From NCBI GenBank assembly GCA_027475525.1, contig JAMWFC010000051.1, positions 434,001-498,000 of the forward strand: a stretch of 64,000 nt of DNA, written 5' to 3'. Shown here piece after piece: positions 23,170 to 34,259 of the stretch. This DNA is from Macrolepiota albuminosa. Taxonomy: Eukaryota > Basidiomycota > Agaricomycetes > Agaricales > Agaricaceae. The position numbers and the translations under genes are program-made. Numbering within the stretch: position 1 is the first letter of the stretch; each line of letters opens with the position of its first letter. Below the pieces are notes generated by a model. That model saw only the letters and a list, made by a program, of their open reading frames with translations, did no database searches and was not told the DNA's origin.

Positions 23170-26100
23170 CTTTTATTGTTCCTCTTCGTCATCAGGAGTG
23201 ATCTCGTCGTCGTCCACCAACTCAGTCTCTTCAAGCTCTCGCAGTTTGGCCGTGTCAATGTCTAGCGCCGGCAAAGGTAGTGGAATGTGTTCACGCGCTA
23301 AGTAGGGAATGAGTCGAAACGCCGCTACCGGTCGATGCAAAACCGAGCCGTCCAGCTCGCAGAGTACGTAGGCTCCTCCCCTATTGCGGGAAACGACTAT
23401 GAGGGGCCCTAGGTATCGAGGTCGCATCTTTTTGTTATGGGTTACTTCGATTTTCGAGTTGCGCATTAGCACTAAGGCGCCAGCTGTAAAGTTGTAGTCT
23501 CGGATAGTAGCGCTATGCTCGCTTTCAAATCGTAATGCGGCTTGTCGTCTAGCTTGAAATACCACCTCGTGTAGGCGCTCTAGATCCTCCATGCGTCGTT
23601 GTAAGTCAATGGCGCGCCTAGCGATAAGGTCGGTAGAGGACAGGATTGAGTTAGGTGGGGGTTGTAGGTATGTTGCCTCCACAACGTCTGCTGGAAGCAG
23701 GGGATGGGTGCCAGTCGCCGCGTAGTAGGGAGAGCAGCCCATCCTCTTCCGTACGGTAACTCGTTCAGACCAAAAGACCGAATAAGTCGCTTCGCTCCAG
23801 CGACTTTCGTCGCCGTCTACCGCCTTAAATAGCGCCTGTCGTACGTCAAAATGTGGCCTTTCCACTATACCGTTAGCGCGTTTATTGTATCCTGAGATCC
23901 GAATATGCTGTATGTTGTATTTCTTAGCGAGGTAGGTAAGCGCCTTAACTATCGGCGCTCCGTTGTCTGTAACAATCTCGTGAAGGGCTCCCCATCTGCA
24001 AATAACATCTTCGAAGAGCCACTTAGCTATAGCGTCGGTATTTTCCCGCTGGAGCATACGGAACTCCGGCCAATGTACCAAAGAACACCTTCCCTGAATA
24101 ATGTACTTGTAGCGCCCCGACTTGGGCATGTGCATAGTGTCGATATATATTTTTCCGAACAAGGGTGCTGGAGTCGCTACGGTTGGGGGAATAAGGACTT
24201 GGCGCGTCTGTTGGATTTGGCAGAGATGACAAGTACGAATATACCATGCGATATCGGCGCTAACTTGAGGCCACCAAAAACGTTCCAATAAATTCGCCCG
24301 TGTCGCGTATAGTCCTCGATGTCCCAAGTCATCATGCATAGCGCGCAAAATCCTGACGCGGCCCTCGGGCTTGATTACTAATTTGTGCGCGCCAGACCTA
24401 TTTCGTCGCCAAAGCCGATTTTCAACCATAAAGAAAGTCGTTGCATATCGAATGAAGGTGGCGTATTCCGTGTCCGTAAGGTCTGATGGTCGGTGCAAAT
24501 CCTGTAACCATTTCCTAACCTGATCAACTCGTTGGTCTTCTGACTTAGCCTTGGCGCTACGAGGTACCGCCGAATATGGAAGGTTGCGACTATCTTCCGA
24601 TCAACTCGTTGGTCTTCTGACTTAGCCTTGGCGCTACGAGGTACCGCCGAATATGGAAGGTTGCGACTATCTTCCGTAAGGGTCTTGGTTCCTCGACTAT
24701 CTTTAGATCATTATGCGGCTTAGCGACGTTATAGATACTGGCCGTGTAAAAAGTCGATGGAGCCTGATACGGTTTAGGTTGGTACGGAATGATAGGGTGT
24801 AGCCAGGTCGAGATAGGTTGGTCTTCGCGAAGGGCCGAAATAGGCAATTGAATAATATGTATGAAACCGTGCAACCGGTCAATCCAGTCGTCAAATACGT
24901 CATTATCGCTTTCGTCTAGCGCTTCGTCCTCCGGCTGCCTAGGTCGCCTAGATAGTCCATCAGGTCCGTGAAACGCACTCTTAACATGCACGAGCTCGAA
25001 GTGGAACATTAGTATCGCTACTACCCAGCGATTCATGCTAGCCGAAGGTTGAATGTCTGGGTTCTGAAGCATCCCTTTGATGTAGCGTGCATCGACTTCG
25101 ACGATCAGGTTTCGAACCCCAATAAGATACATGCGTAGCGCCTGAAACGCTCGAAACAATCCGTATAATTCCAGTTTGGGCTGGCTATAGCGCGACTCTC
25201 TGTCGTTAAGGGTAATTGATCCGAAGCGATTGTAGCGTCTGATTTTTCGATTCGCGCTATCACATTGACATAAAAAGAAGCCGACCGCGATGTAAGAGGT
25301 GTCGACGGCAAGTATAACTGGATCGGATGTAGTATAATCGATGGGTACCAATGGCTTCGCTTCCTGCAGTGCCTTCACTAAGTCTTTTTGGGCGTTAATT
25401 TGGTCGGGTCCGAATTCGAAGGGGACCCCTGAACGAGTTAAGCGATTTAGCGCGTGCGCTCGATGTGAAAAATGGTGTATGAACATGCGCAGCACGCCTA
25501 CCGTGCCTAGAAACGCGCGAACTTCCGAGAGGTTATGGCAGACTCCCCACTTCTCTAGAAGCGCTAATCGGCTCTCCTCAGGGATCCTGCCTTCTGGCGT
25601 GCAAACGTGCCCTAAAATTTTAAATTGTGGCGTGCAAAGAACCAACTTGTGTCCTGAGAACGTTCCACCACAATATTTCATGCGCTGAAGCACCCGGTTG
25701 ACCAATTGGAAGAAGTCCCATAGCGCCATGCGGATATTAGGATTTTCCGGGTGCACTTCGGGCTTGCCATCTACAAGGCGCCAATCTTTTGGGCCCTTAA
25801 CGCCAACATCGTCGATAAAACTAAGCACATGGTGGGGTATTTCGGGTTGTAGAATAAACGTAATGTCGTCGTGGAATATGGGTACCGAATTCGTCCACCC
25901 CATGGGAAGTGTAACCAGTCGTAGCGCTCCGAATGGCGTTTGAAATGTCGTTAAGTCGCGAGAGGCAGGGTGAATTAAGCGCTCGTCATAGCCAACGTAC
26001 AGATCCAGGGTAGCGCCACATATTCTTCCCGCGAACGATTCAGCGACGTGATCGGGGAAGGGCGGTACCCCTGAATGACGAATCGTGACTTTGTTTAGCG

Positions 26101-26959
26101 GCTCCAAACTATGAACTATACGTAGCTTTCCATTTTTCTTCAGTACACAAAACCATCGTGACCGGTATGCCGAATTGGAAGGCTCGTAAACTCCTGCCGC
26201 TATTTTGGAACGAATAATTTGGCAAACTTCAGCTTCAATACCCGGCGGTATAGGGCGGTTATGCTCGGTCCAAGGTACGTGAGGTATCGTTGGTATAACC
26301 ACTGGCGGAAAGAAGTCAGTTCTCAGTTTACCGCGTTCGGAATCCTCCCAAGCAAATGCCTTGTTTTGTTTTCGCATAATGTCGGTCAATACATCTAGTT
26401 CCGCCGTCGATAGAAAGCCTGTATCGTGGGCGCTAAGGAATAGCGCTCGTCGTTCTTCCGTAAATCGTCCAGTAGGCTCAAAGGGTGGCGGGTTCGGATT
26501 AAGCTCGGGAAGGGTCGCTAACGGGTCTCCAATGATCTTTCTTTCGATGCGAAATTCTTCGGGTACGCCGCTCGCTACCGGTTTCGTTTTAAGCGCTACT
26601 GGCTTGTATTTCTTTTTAACCTGAACCCCTTTGCGCTTAGGGGTACTGTTGTTAGCAAACGTATTATAAATGGAACTCTGGTTTCTAGCGAAACCGGATA
26701 TCAAAGGTTCTTTAGAATCAGGGGAAGAAACGAAATAAGTGTCTGTCGAAAGATTTTCAGTAATATCGGATGCAGTGAGGTATAAGTAGGATAAAGCTTC
26801 GCTAGTAAGCGACGTAGAAGTGTTCAAGATCTCAGGGGCTAAAGGGGTATATGATATAAGGGTTACTTGCCCAGTCCGATGATTATAGTCCAAAACAAGC
26901 GCTTCATCTCCATGATCCTCATCACTCATCTCCTCGATGGCGCCGGAAAACACTCGCAA
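23170..26959 (-). CDS. E1 pol: reverse transcriptase, RNase H, integrase
   Basis: Minus-strand frame from about 26959 (in -1 overlap with gag-protease) to a stop near 23173. RT runs from IPPGIEAEVCQIIRSKIAAG to the active site FIDD (25819-25808). RNase H has AVDTSY, QPKLELYGL and VEVDARYIKG. Integrase has an HHCC domain (HDDLGH, CHLC), catalytic IDTMHMP, VTDNGAP and NGIVERPH, and a GPY/F-like RPRYLGPLIVVSR. No chromodomain. The only breaks are the 77-bp duplication at 24522/24599 with a 1-bp loss and the one at 23078/23155 at the C-terminus. Placed next to a primer-binding site and LTR, it performs reverse transcription and integration of the element. Confidence 0.9.
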
Positions 26960-29788
26960 GGTTCGTCGCTAACGTAAGGTCGCTTTCTTGGTCCAGGCTT
27001 CTGGAACCTCCCTCGGGGAAATGTCGGTACCGTTCTCCTGACTCCAGAATTGGGGTCGCTAATAGTTAGCGTCGTTTCCTCCTCGGACGTTGTTTTGACT
27101 ACTGATCGGTTCTCCTGACTCCAGAATTGGGGTCGCTAATAGTTAGCGTCGTTTCCTCCTCGGACGTTGTTTTGACTACTGATCGGCTAGCACATCGAAG
27201 GGCCTTCCTAATAATAAATCGTAGGCAGGCGATCTAAGTATGTGAATTTGTAGATAGAACGTTAGATCGCCTATAGCACATGGCACGTTCCGAGCCATCC
27301 CCAAGGATCGATCAATCGTGCCGTTAGCGCTCTGCATGTTAAGAATGATCGTTGGATCGTAAATGATACCCAGCTCGTTAGCGACGTCGGCAGCCATTGA
27401 AATAATTTGGGATCCGCTATCCACGATCGACTCTATTTCGCTTTTCCCATCAACTGTCAGCATAATTGAGCGAATCGCGTGAGAGTCTTGGGCTACAGTC
27501 AAGATGGCGGGATCGTCGCTAGATCTTAGCGATTTGAGGTAGGTTTCGACCGGGTCAACGGACGTGGCTTCTTTAGGTGGTGCGACCTCTTCCTTGGTTT
27601 CAGGAGCTACCGTCTCGGTTATATATGCGAAACCAGGCAGCGCGTCGTCGCATTCGTCCACCGTCGCTACATTGTTAGCTACGTTTCGTCGAGGGGTAAC
27701 CGCGGTACGCATCTGGTTCCTGACATCTGGCGCCACGCTGCATAACTCTCCTACCGATAGCGTAACCTGACTTTGCATGATGCGATCAAAAACTAACTTC
27801 GACTTCTCCAGATCATATATAGGCGCTGTGGGTCGATATCCCCCCGTAGGTTTATCTGGCGCTCCGAAGTTACGATTTAGGGGCGGGGCGTAGTTGCCCC
27901 CTAGGCCAGCGTAAGGATGTAGCGGTGGTTCCGGAACGGCCGGCGCCTTGGTGGCTTCTGGTACTTCGTCGTTAGTGCTAGAGGTTGAGGCTGGTGTTGG
28001 GGCGGGGCCTGTCGTCGCGCCCGACGGCCTGTAATCCTTTAAAGGCTGCTTGCCCTTTTTGATCTCCACTCCATCGAAGACCTGATTCTTTAGCGACCTC
28101 AGTTCCTTTTCTAGCGTCTCAATCCTTTCCTCGCGGGACAGCGTGGGTCGGTCACTGATAGCGTTTAGCTGGAGTACCTCGTGAATTAGTGCTTGTTGAG
28201 GAGTCGCCTCCGCTTCTGTTGTCGTCGTGCTATTCAGGTTGCCTGTCGCTAAGTTCCCGGGGTTCCGACGGTGCCACTCGTCAATGCGTCCCTGGAACGT
28301 CTTATGCTCGGGATATAGGGGAATGATAGCGCCCGAGGGTAAGACTAGTTTCCCGTCCATTCCCCGGCGCGCCTTCCCTTGTCGCAGATATTGTTCAAGA
28401 TGATAGCGCCCGAGGGTAAGACTAGTTTCCCGTCCATTCCCCGGCGCGCCTTCCCTTGTCGCAGATATTGTTCAAGATAGCGCACCTACCCCTGGTCATG
28501 GTATGTCCTGCCTCGCCGCAAAAATGGCAAAGTCCCGTCGGTACGTTGTTTCTAGGCGCCGAAAGACTAGTCGAGATCAAGGTTTCCAGTTTATTCATGA
28601 CGTTAGCGACTGCATTGTTAACGGCATTCTCCAAATCCTCCTTCTTGACGTACCCATTACGGTCATTGGCGGCGCTAGGTGCTGGCGACTCTGTCTTGGG
28701 TGCCATTCCTCCATGGTCCGCCCCAGGTCGCTGTAATGGTATACCCGTATCCGTGCCCTTTAATACCCACTTTCCTGCCTCAAAGACCTTTTCTATGTCG
28801 TATGGTTCCTCGGGGTGATGGTCATGCATAATGATCTCCAAGCGTCGCGCAATCTTAGTCCACAACGAAGTCGGGAATCCTTGTTGAAGGGGTGATGGTC
28901 ATGCATAATGATCTCCAAGCGTCGCGCAATCTTAGTCCACAACGAAGTCGGGAATCCTTGTTGAAACAAACGGCGCTCCTCGTTCCCATATAACTTCCCA
29001 TTTTGGACCAGCCATCTCGCTATCCGCTGGAAATCGCGATAATAAGTCGATAGCGCTCCTAAAGTATAGATACCAGCCGCGAAGGTGTCCTGTACTAGCT
29101 TCTGGATTTCCATTACCGTATAACGCGTAGCTTCTTCGGCGCCAGGATATAAATGAATGATAGCCTTTTTCCATTCATCATAGGTAAAAGGCCTAGGTGG
29201 TGCGTCACTAGTAAGTCCTTGGAACTCCTTCAGCCCTGTCCATGATTCGGCTGTGTCGTATGAGACGTATCTGGCGGCGTATTCTTTCATCTGTGTATCG
29301 TCGGTCACCCGGCAGTCGCGTAGCAGATACTCCAACTCTTTGAAGTACTGCGTTAGTTCGCGAGGTTTCGTTTCGTCCCATTTTGGCGACGAGAAGTGGT
29401 TTCGGGGTGGCATGCGCTGATTGTTCGGCTGTTCCATACCGATAGGTGTATTTGTCGAGGTAGGAAGGGTGGTGGTGCTCGTGTTACTTAGCGTCGATGT
29501 CGTAGGTACCGGCTCAGTTAGCTCCGAGTCGCTAGGTTCTGGCGATAATAGCCTAGATAACTCTTCTAGAGGCGTAAGCGGCGTATGGTTTTCGCCTGCT
29601 AAGTATTCAAATGGTCGGGAAAACGGGAAAAAACTCTCGGCTAAGCTGTCTGGTGCGGCCTCAAGCTCCTGATCCAAAGTCTGTCTCGGTAGCGCGCCTG
29701 GTAAGTGTGGTGATTCGGTGGTACTTGGTTCAAGCGCGCTCTCCAACAGGAGGCGGCGCTGTCGCTGGGCTCGAGTTTCCGGCGGAAT
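26926..29788 (-). CDS. E1 gag-protease
   Basis: Open frame begins after a stop just past the primer-binding site without an ATG. The conserved first ATG is at 29437 (MEQPNNQRMPPRNHF). The gag core includes KELEYLLRDCRVTDD and HLYPGAEEATRYTV. The zinc knuckle CHFCGEAGHTMTRGRC (about 28530-28480) has C-X2-C-X4-H-X6-C spacing. A Pro/Thr-rich linker leads to the aspartic protease: SIVDSGSQIISMAADVANEL (about 27430) and ILRSPAYDLLLGRPFDVLA. The frame ends PSRR-stop at 26926. Breaks at 28812, 28324 and 27032 are 77-bp duplications, the last two with an adjacent 1-bp loss. Without them it is one frame. Confidence 0.87.
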
Positions 29789-29805
29789 TCTGTCTCAGAA
29801 GAACC

Positions 29806-29825
29806 CCTCGCGGTGGGCTCCAAAA
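29806..29825 (-). other. E1 primer-binding site
   Basis: On the minus strand TTTTGGAGCCCACCGCGAGG directly follows the 5' LTR end (TTATCA). The core TGGAGCCCACCGC is identical in E2 and E3. Confidence 0.72.
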
Positions 29826-30895
29826 TGATAACGCCAACTGTGGTTGGGTGCGCTGGACGTATACGCAGTACAACGCCGTCTCCAGCGCTTGGCGTACGTA
29901 GTTGTGAGGAGTCCTGACAGGGTCCCGGTGTGCTCGAGTGGAGGTAGTAAAACGATGCGCTAGATTGTAGCGCTTCGGGGGCTACCTGGCAGACGGTTAG
30001 TGTCGTGGTTTAGGCAAAGATATTGGAGAAAAGACGAGTAGCGCAGCGTATTGTGCCCGTAAGTGGCACCGTAAACGATGAAGACGAGATAGACGGAGCT
30101 AGCGCCCGACTTAGTGACGAAGTCGGAGGAGGCTAGCGCGAGTTGAACGCTAAGTGTAACTGTGTGTTCGAGGGGTTACGATTCGTTGTTATATACATGA
30201 AAAGTAGCTATTTTATATACAGTGCGCTACCGTGTTTGCCAAGATACAAGTCCATCTGCGGCGCTACCTCCTAGCGCCTCTCCTCGTGGTTTACTCTAAC
30301 GGCGACCTGTCAACGGCGACCTTGTGCACATGGCTGACGGCGACCAACGGCGTTATGACCCACGGCGACCTGCGGTGACTCTATATTGACTTAGAGTTGT
30401 ACGAGTCTGTTCACTTTTCTATAACTCCGATTGGCCAGGCCGTTCCGGGGTATGGTCGGAAAATCCTCGACAGACGCCGTGAGCGCTAATGTCAGCGCTA
30501 CTCATTGTATTAGTTCCTGTCCGGTCCAGATGTCGGATTTAAGTATATCCAGTGCCGCCGTCATTGATCCCTTTAGACTTCTGATTGAAGTGCCTCGTCC
30601 AATGGCGGCGCCTGCTGCTGGCTCCTTCTGGAAGTGATCGGGGTTTAGTTATAGTCCTCTCCCGCCGTTGTGTTAGCGCTATACGTTATGAGCCTCCTTC
30701 GTCCTTGGGCTAGGTGAAAGGAGTGCGCTGTAGGCCTGGTAGCTAGGGGTTAGGATAAGTTTCCACATCCTGTAGTAATTTGCCAGAGCTAGAGCTGCTC
30801 TATATTCCCAACTGGTCGCTAGAGTCCTGAATACGTCAAGTGTCGGTTGGCCTATAATGTCCCTTGATGCGCTCAGTCCGAGTAGAAGCCTATCA
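29826..30895 (-). repeat. E1 5' LTR
   Basis: 1070 bp, TGATA...TATCA. It is followed by TSD GCGT and the continuation of the E2 LTR. It has 14 CGCTA/TAGCG pentamers. The 68-codon ORF at 30431 and the 75-codon minus ORF at 30679 recur in the other LTR and are chance frames. Confidence 0.93.
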
Positions 30896-31569
30896 GCGTC
30901 TGACATCGCTTAGCACCTCGATTTGGCGCCGGACATCGCTTAGCCTTTTGGACAGACAGAAGGGTGATGGATTGATGGTTTAGCTTTGCGATCTGTCACC
31001 TGGCGTCGCTAAGGCTCTTGAATAGACAGTAGGGATCTGAAACCGTTGGAGCTACTCCTATGAAATTTTCCAGTTTACCGCACTTTGGCAATGGTTGGTC
31101 ACTGGCGACGGTGAACTCCTTGTAGTATATAAAGCAGTTACCGACTTGTACATACCCATCGAATAATAGACCAGAGTTTACTACCCCCCTTTCTTCAGTC
31201 TCCCTTACGCTCAAGAGCTCATTTACGGTCGGCAACGTCAAACTCATCGGCAGTTACAGACGCTCGCCAACACTCGACACATTTGCGCCTTGCAGCTACA
31301 GCAGGCATTATCAATGCTTAGACCTCGCTAAGCATACCGGGTTCTTGCCGCTTACCTTTGCCGTGTTCACTTACCACTCCTTCCCTAGGCGCTTTACCTT
31401 AGCGCTTGACACTTGCCGACCCTGTTACCGACTTTTCCCCTTTTTCACAGACGCGTTCTCTGGGACCTGCCCAGGACTCCTCACATCACTTATAGCATGC
31501 CCAACGCAAGCTTTTGGTACGGTAACACTATAGTTACATTTGTTACTAACCAAACTTTGGGCGTCATCA
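30896..31569 (+). repeat. E2 5' LTR, right part
   Basis: The remainder of the E2 5' LTR (4-bp TSD copy plus 670 bp), ending GGGCGTCATCA. It carries the promoter-proximal and R/U5 part. Its end is directly followed by the primer-binding site. Confidence 0.92.
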
Positions 31570-31590
31570 AATTGGAGCCCACCGCAAGGG
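31570..31590 (+). other. E2 primer-binding site
   Basis: AATTGGAGCCCACCGCAAGG begins one base after the LTR. TGGAGCCCACCGC is shared with E1 and E3 at the same place and would pair with a tRNA 3' end reading GCGGUGGGCUCCA. I cannot assign the tRNA from memory. Confidence 0.7.
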
Positions 31591-34259
31591 ATCTCTAGGG
31601 CAGAATTCCGCCAGAAACCCGTCTCCAGCGTAGGCACCGCCTGCTAAAACAGTCAGCAGAAGGCATACCTCCTTTCCATCCATCAACTCCACAACCACCT
31701 GGTGCCTTACCGGGTCTCTCTCTTGTACAGGAACTACAGAATGCCACTGTAGACGAATTTCCTGATCTCTTTCCGCATTCTCTTGATTATAGCGCCGACG
31801 ACCCCTTAGCGTCGCCCTTTGCCGTACCACAACCAGTCACCCCCATTACTCCGTTAACGCCTCTTTCTCAACTTATCTCTCTTACCCAGTCGCCAATCTC
31901 TAGAACTCCTTCCCCACTACCGCTAACCGAACTCGCCAACACAGTTGCTATGGAACAACAAGTCCAGCGCATGCCGCCACGTAACCACTTCTCAGCACCA
32001 AAATAGGACGAGTCCAAGCCACGGGAGCTCTCCCAGTATTTCAAGGAATTGGAGTATTTATTCAGGGATTGTGGCATTACTGACCACATGCAGATGAAGG
32101 AGTACGTGGCAAGATACGTATTGTATGACACGGCAGAGACGTGGACAGGCCTTACCGAGTTTGCCGCCTTTGTTCCTGCCGCCCCACCCGTTCTAGCCCA
32201 AGGCACTTCGTATGAAGGCTGGAAGACGGCAGTGATTCAGTTGTACCCTGGTGCTGAAGAAGCTACCCAATACACGGTAAACAAGCTCCAGAAACTAGTA
32301 CAGGAATCATTCAACAACGGCACTTCCTCGCTTGGCGTGTTCTCTACATATTACCGCGAGTTCCAGAAAATCGCTAGGTGGCTTCTGCAGAACGGCAAGC
32401 TCTATATTAACAAGGAACGTTGCCTATTCCAGCAAGGCATCCCGACTTCACTGTGGACTCGTATTGCTCGTCGCCTAGAAATTGTTCATCAGACCCATCA
32501 CCCTGACGAGCCCTATAACGTTGCCGACGTCTTTGAAGCCGGTAAATGGGTTCTCAAGGGAACGGACACTGGCGTTGGACTGCAACGCGCTAGGACGAGC
32601 CCACCACCTGAGCGAACTAACGGTATTATTCCCATCCCGCCTCCTGCTGCCGACCTCGTTAAGAAGGAGGATCTCAATGCTGCCGTTACCGCTGCTGTCG
32701 CTTCCGCTATGACTTGTATCAAAACTATGATTACCACCAATCTCGCTAACCGACCCACTAATGTACCTGCTAATGGCCCTTGCCACTTTTGTGGGAAAAT
32801 TGGCCATACTATGACTAGAGGACGCTGCGTGACCTTAGAAAATTATATCCGGCAAGGAAGAATTTGAAGGGCTATCGACGGCAAGATAGTTCTCACTACT
32901 GGCGCCATCATTCCCAACTACCCAGACAAGAAGTCCTTCCAGGAGCGAGTTGATGAATGGCATAGGCGCAACCCAGGACAAATCGTTACCGGCATGCTTT
33001 CTGGCAACGCCAACCCCGACCCTGAACAGGCGACCCAACAGCAAATGGTTCACGAGGTCTTACACTTCGACAGCGTTGGCGACCATCCTACTTTCTTGCG
33101 GGAAGAACGTATTGCCAAGCTGCAGCAAGAATTAGATTCGCTAAAGAACCAGGTCTTTGATGGGGTTGAAGTTAAGCAGCCTAAACAACCTCTTAAAGGA
33201 TACAAGCCAATGCCTCCCGCTAGCAAGTTACCAACTCCTGCTCCTGCCACACCGCCTGCTACTACCCCTGCTACTACTCCAGAACCATTGTCGTCCGCTA
33301 CCGCTCCTGAACTGCCTTTGCTGCCTCTCCATCCCTACTCAGGGATTTCCGACCGTTATCACGCACCCGCACAACAAAACTTTGCCGCTCCCGAGAAACA
33401 TCCTGAGGGTGGCTACCGATCTACCGCACCAATATTCGATATAGAGAAATCCAACCACGTCTTCAGCCGCATCATAAAAACCGCCGTCACTTTATCAGTA
33501 GAAGAACTTTGTAGTATTGCTCCCGACGTCTGCAACCAAGTTAAGATGGCAGTTACCCCTCGACGACCCTTGGCGACAACCGTTGCCGAGGTCGAGGACC
33601 TCGACGATGCGCTACCCGGTTTTTCTGTTACCGTTGACTCGCTGGATACTGAAGACTCTTCTGCCGATCCCATCGCTAACGCCACCTCTGTGGACCCAGT
33701 GGAGACCTACCTTAGGTCAGTAGACCATGGAGAGGACCCAGCAATTCTTACCGTCGCTCAAGAATCGCACGCTATTCGCTCAGTCGCGCTAACGGTAGAC
33801 AACAAGCACGAAGTAGAGGCAATTGTGGATAGCGGGTCTCAAATTATTTCTATGGCAGCTGAAGTCGCTAATGATTTGGGTCTCATTTATGACCCTACGG
33901 TTATATTAAATATGCAGAGCGCTAACGGTACGGTGGACAGATCCCTAGGCCTCACCAAGAATGTGCCGTGCACTCTTGGCGACATTACGTTTTATCTTCA
34001 GATACACATCTTACGCTCCCCGGCATACGACTTACTACTTGGCAGACCCTTCGACGTCTTGGCGCAATCAGTCATCAAGACAGTTACCGATGAGGAAACG
34101 ACTCTCACCATTAGCGACCCCAATTCCGGAATCCGACGAATGGTGCCAACGTTCCCTAGGGGACAACAAAAAGGCGCCCGTGCTAAGCCCCTGGAGTTTA
34201 CTGACCAACACGCCAACGAGCCTCCCCACCGGTGTTTTCACAGACCATCGAGGAGGTGA
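31585..34259 (+). pseudogene. E2 gag-protease
   Basis: The open frame starts just after a conserved stop beyond the primer-binding site, without ATG. The first ATG, conserved in all three elements, is at 31950. The gag core is followed by a zinc knuckle CHFCGKIGHTMTRGRC (about 32780-32830) with the unusual spacing C-X2-C-X4-H-X6-C. A proline-rich linker comes next, then the aspartic protease with IVDSGSQI (about 33820) and the distal ILRSPAYDLLLGRPF. Inactivating changes are TGG to TAG in the gag core (about 32006) and CGA to TGA after the knuckle (about 32866), both transitions relative to E3. The frame ends at 34259, overlapping pol in the -1 frame. Confidence 0.85.

Larger units (their letters stand above)
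16896..28965. repeat. 77-bp tandem duplications in E1
   Basis: Exact direct tandem repeats with period 77. First units start at 16896 (LTR), 18563, 18767, 19248, 20653, 21448, 22629, 23078, 24522, 27032, 28324 and 28812. Each second unit starts 77 bp later. The homologous positions in E2, and the other E1 LTR for 16896, have a single copy. They fall in coding, intron and LTR sequence alike. Confidence 0.95.
16741..30895 (-). mobile_element. Ty3/gypsy element E1, inserted in the E2 5' LTR
   Basis: Element sense is minus. LTRs are at 29826-30895 (5') and 16741-17883 (3'), with perfect TGATA/TATCA ends and a 4-bp TSD GCGT (16737-16740, 30896-30899). The empty site is visible in the E2 3' LTR near 52870. 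Order on the minus strand: LTR, primer-binding site, gag-protease, RT-RNase H-integrase, about 5 kb carrying three antisense genes, polypurine tract, LTR. All breaks I find in gag-pol fall at 77-bp duplications or their edges, so the real element may be intact and recent. It is larger than typical because of the antisense cassette. Confidence 0.93.

Noticed and set aside
23170..26959. Chromodomain at the E1 integrase C-terminus (chromovirus)
   Set aside because: After the GPY/F-like module the protein ends in a short acidic tail. No chromodomain aromatic cage pattern is visible in any of the three elements.
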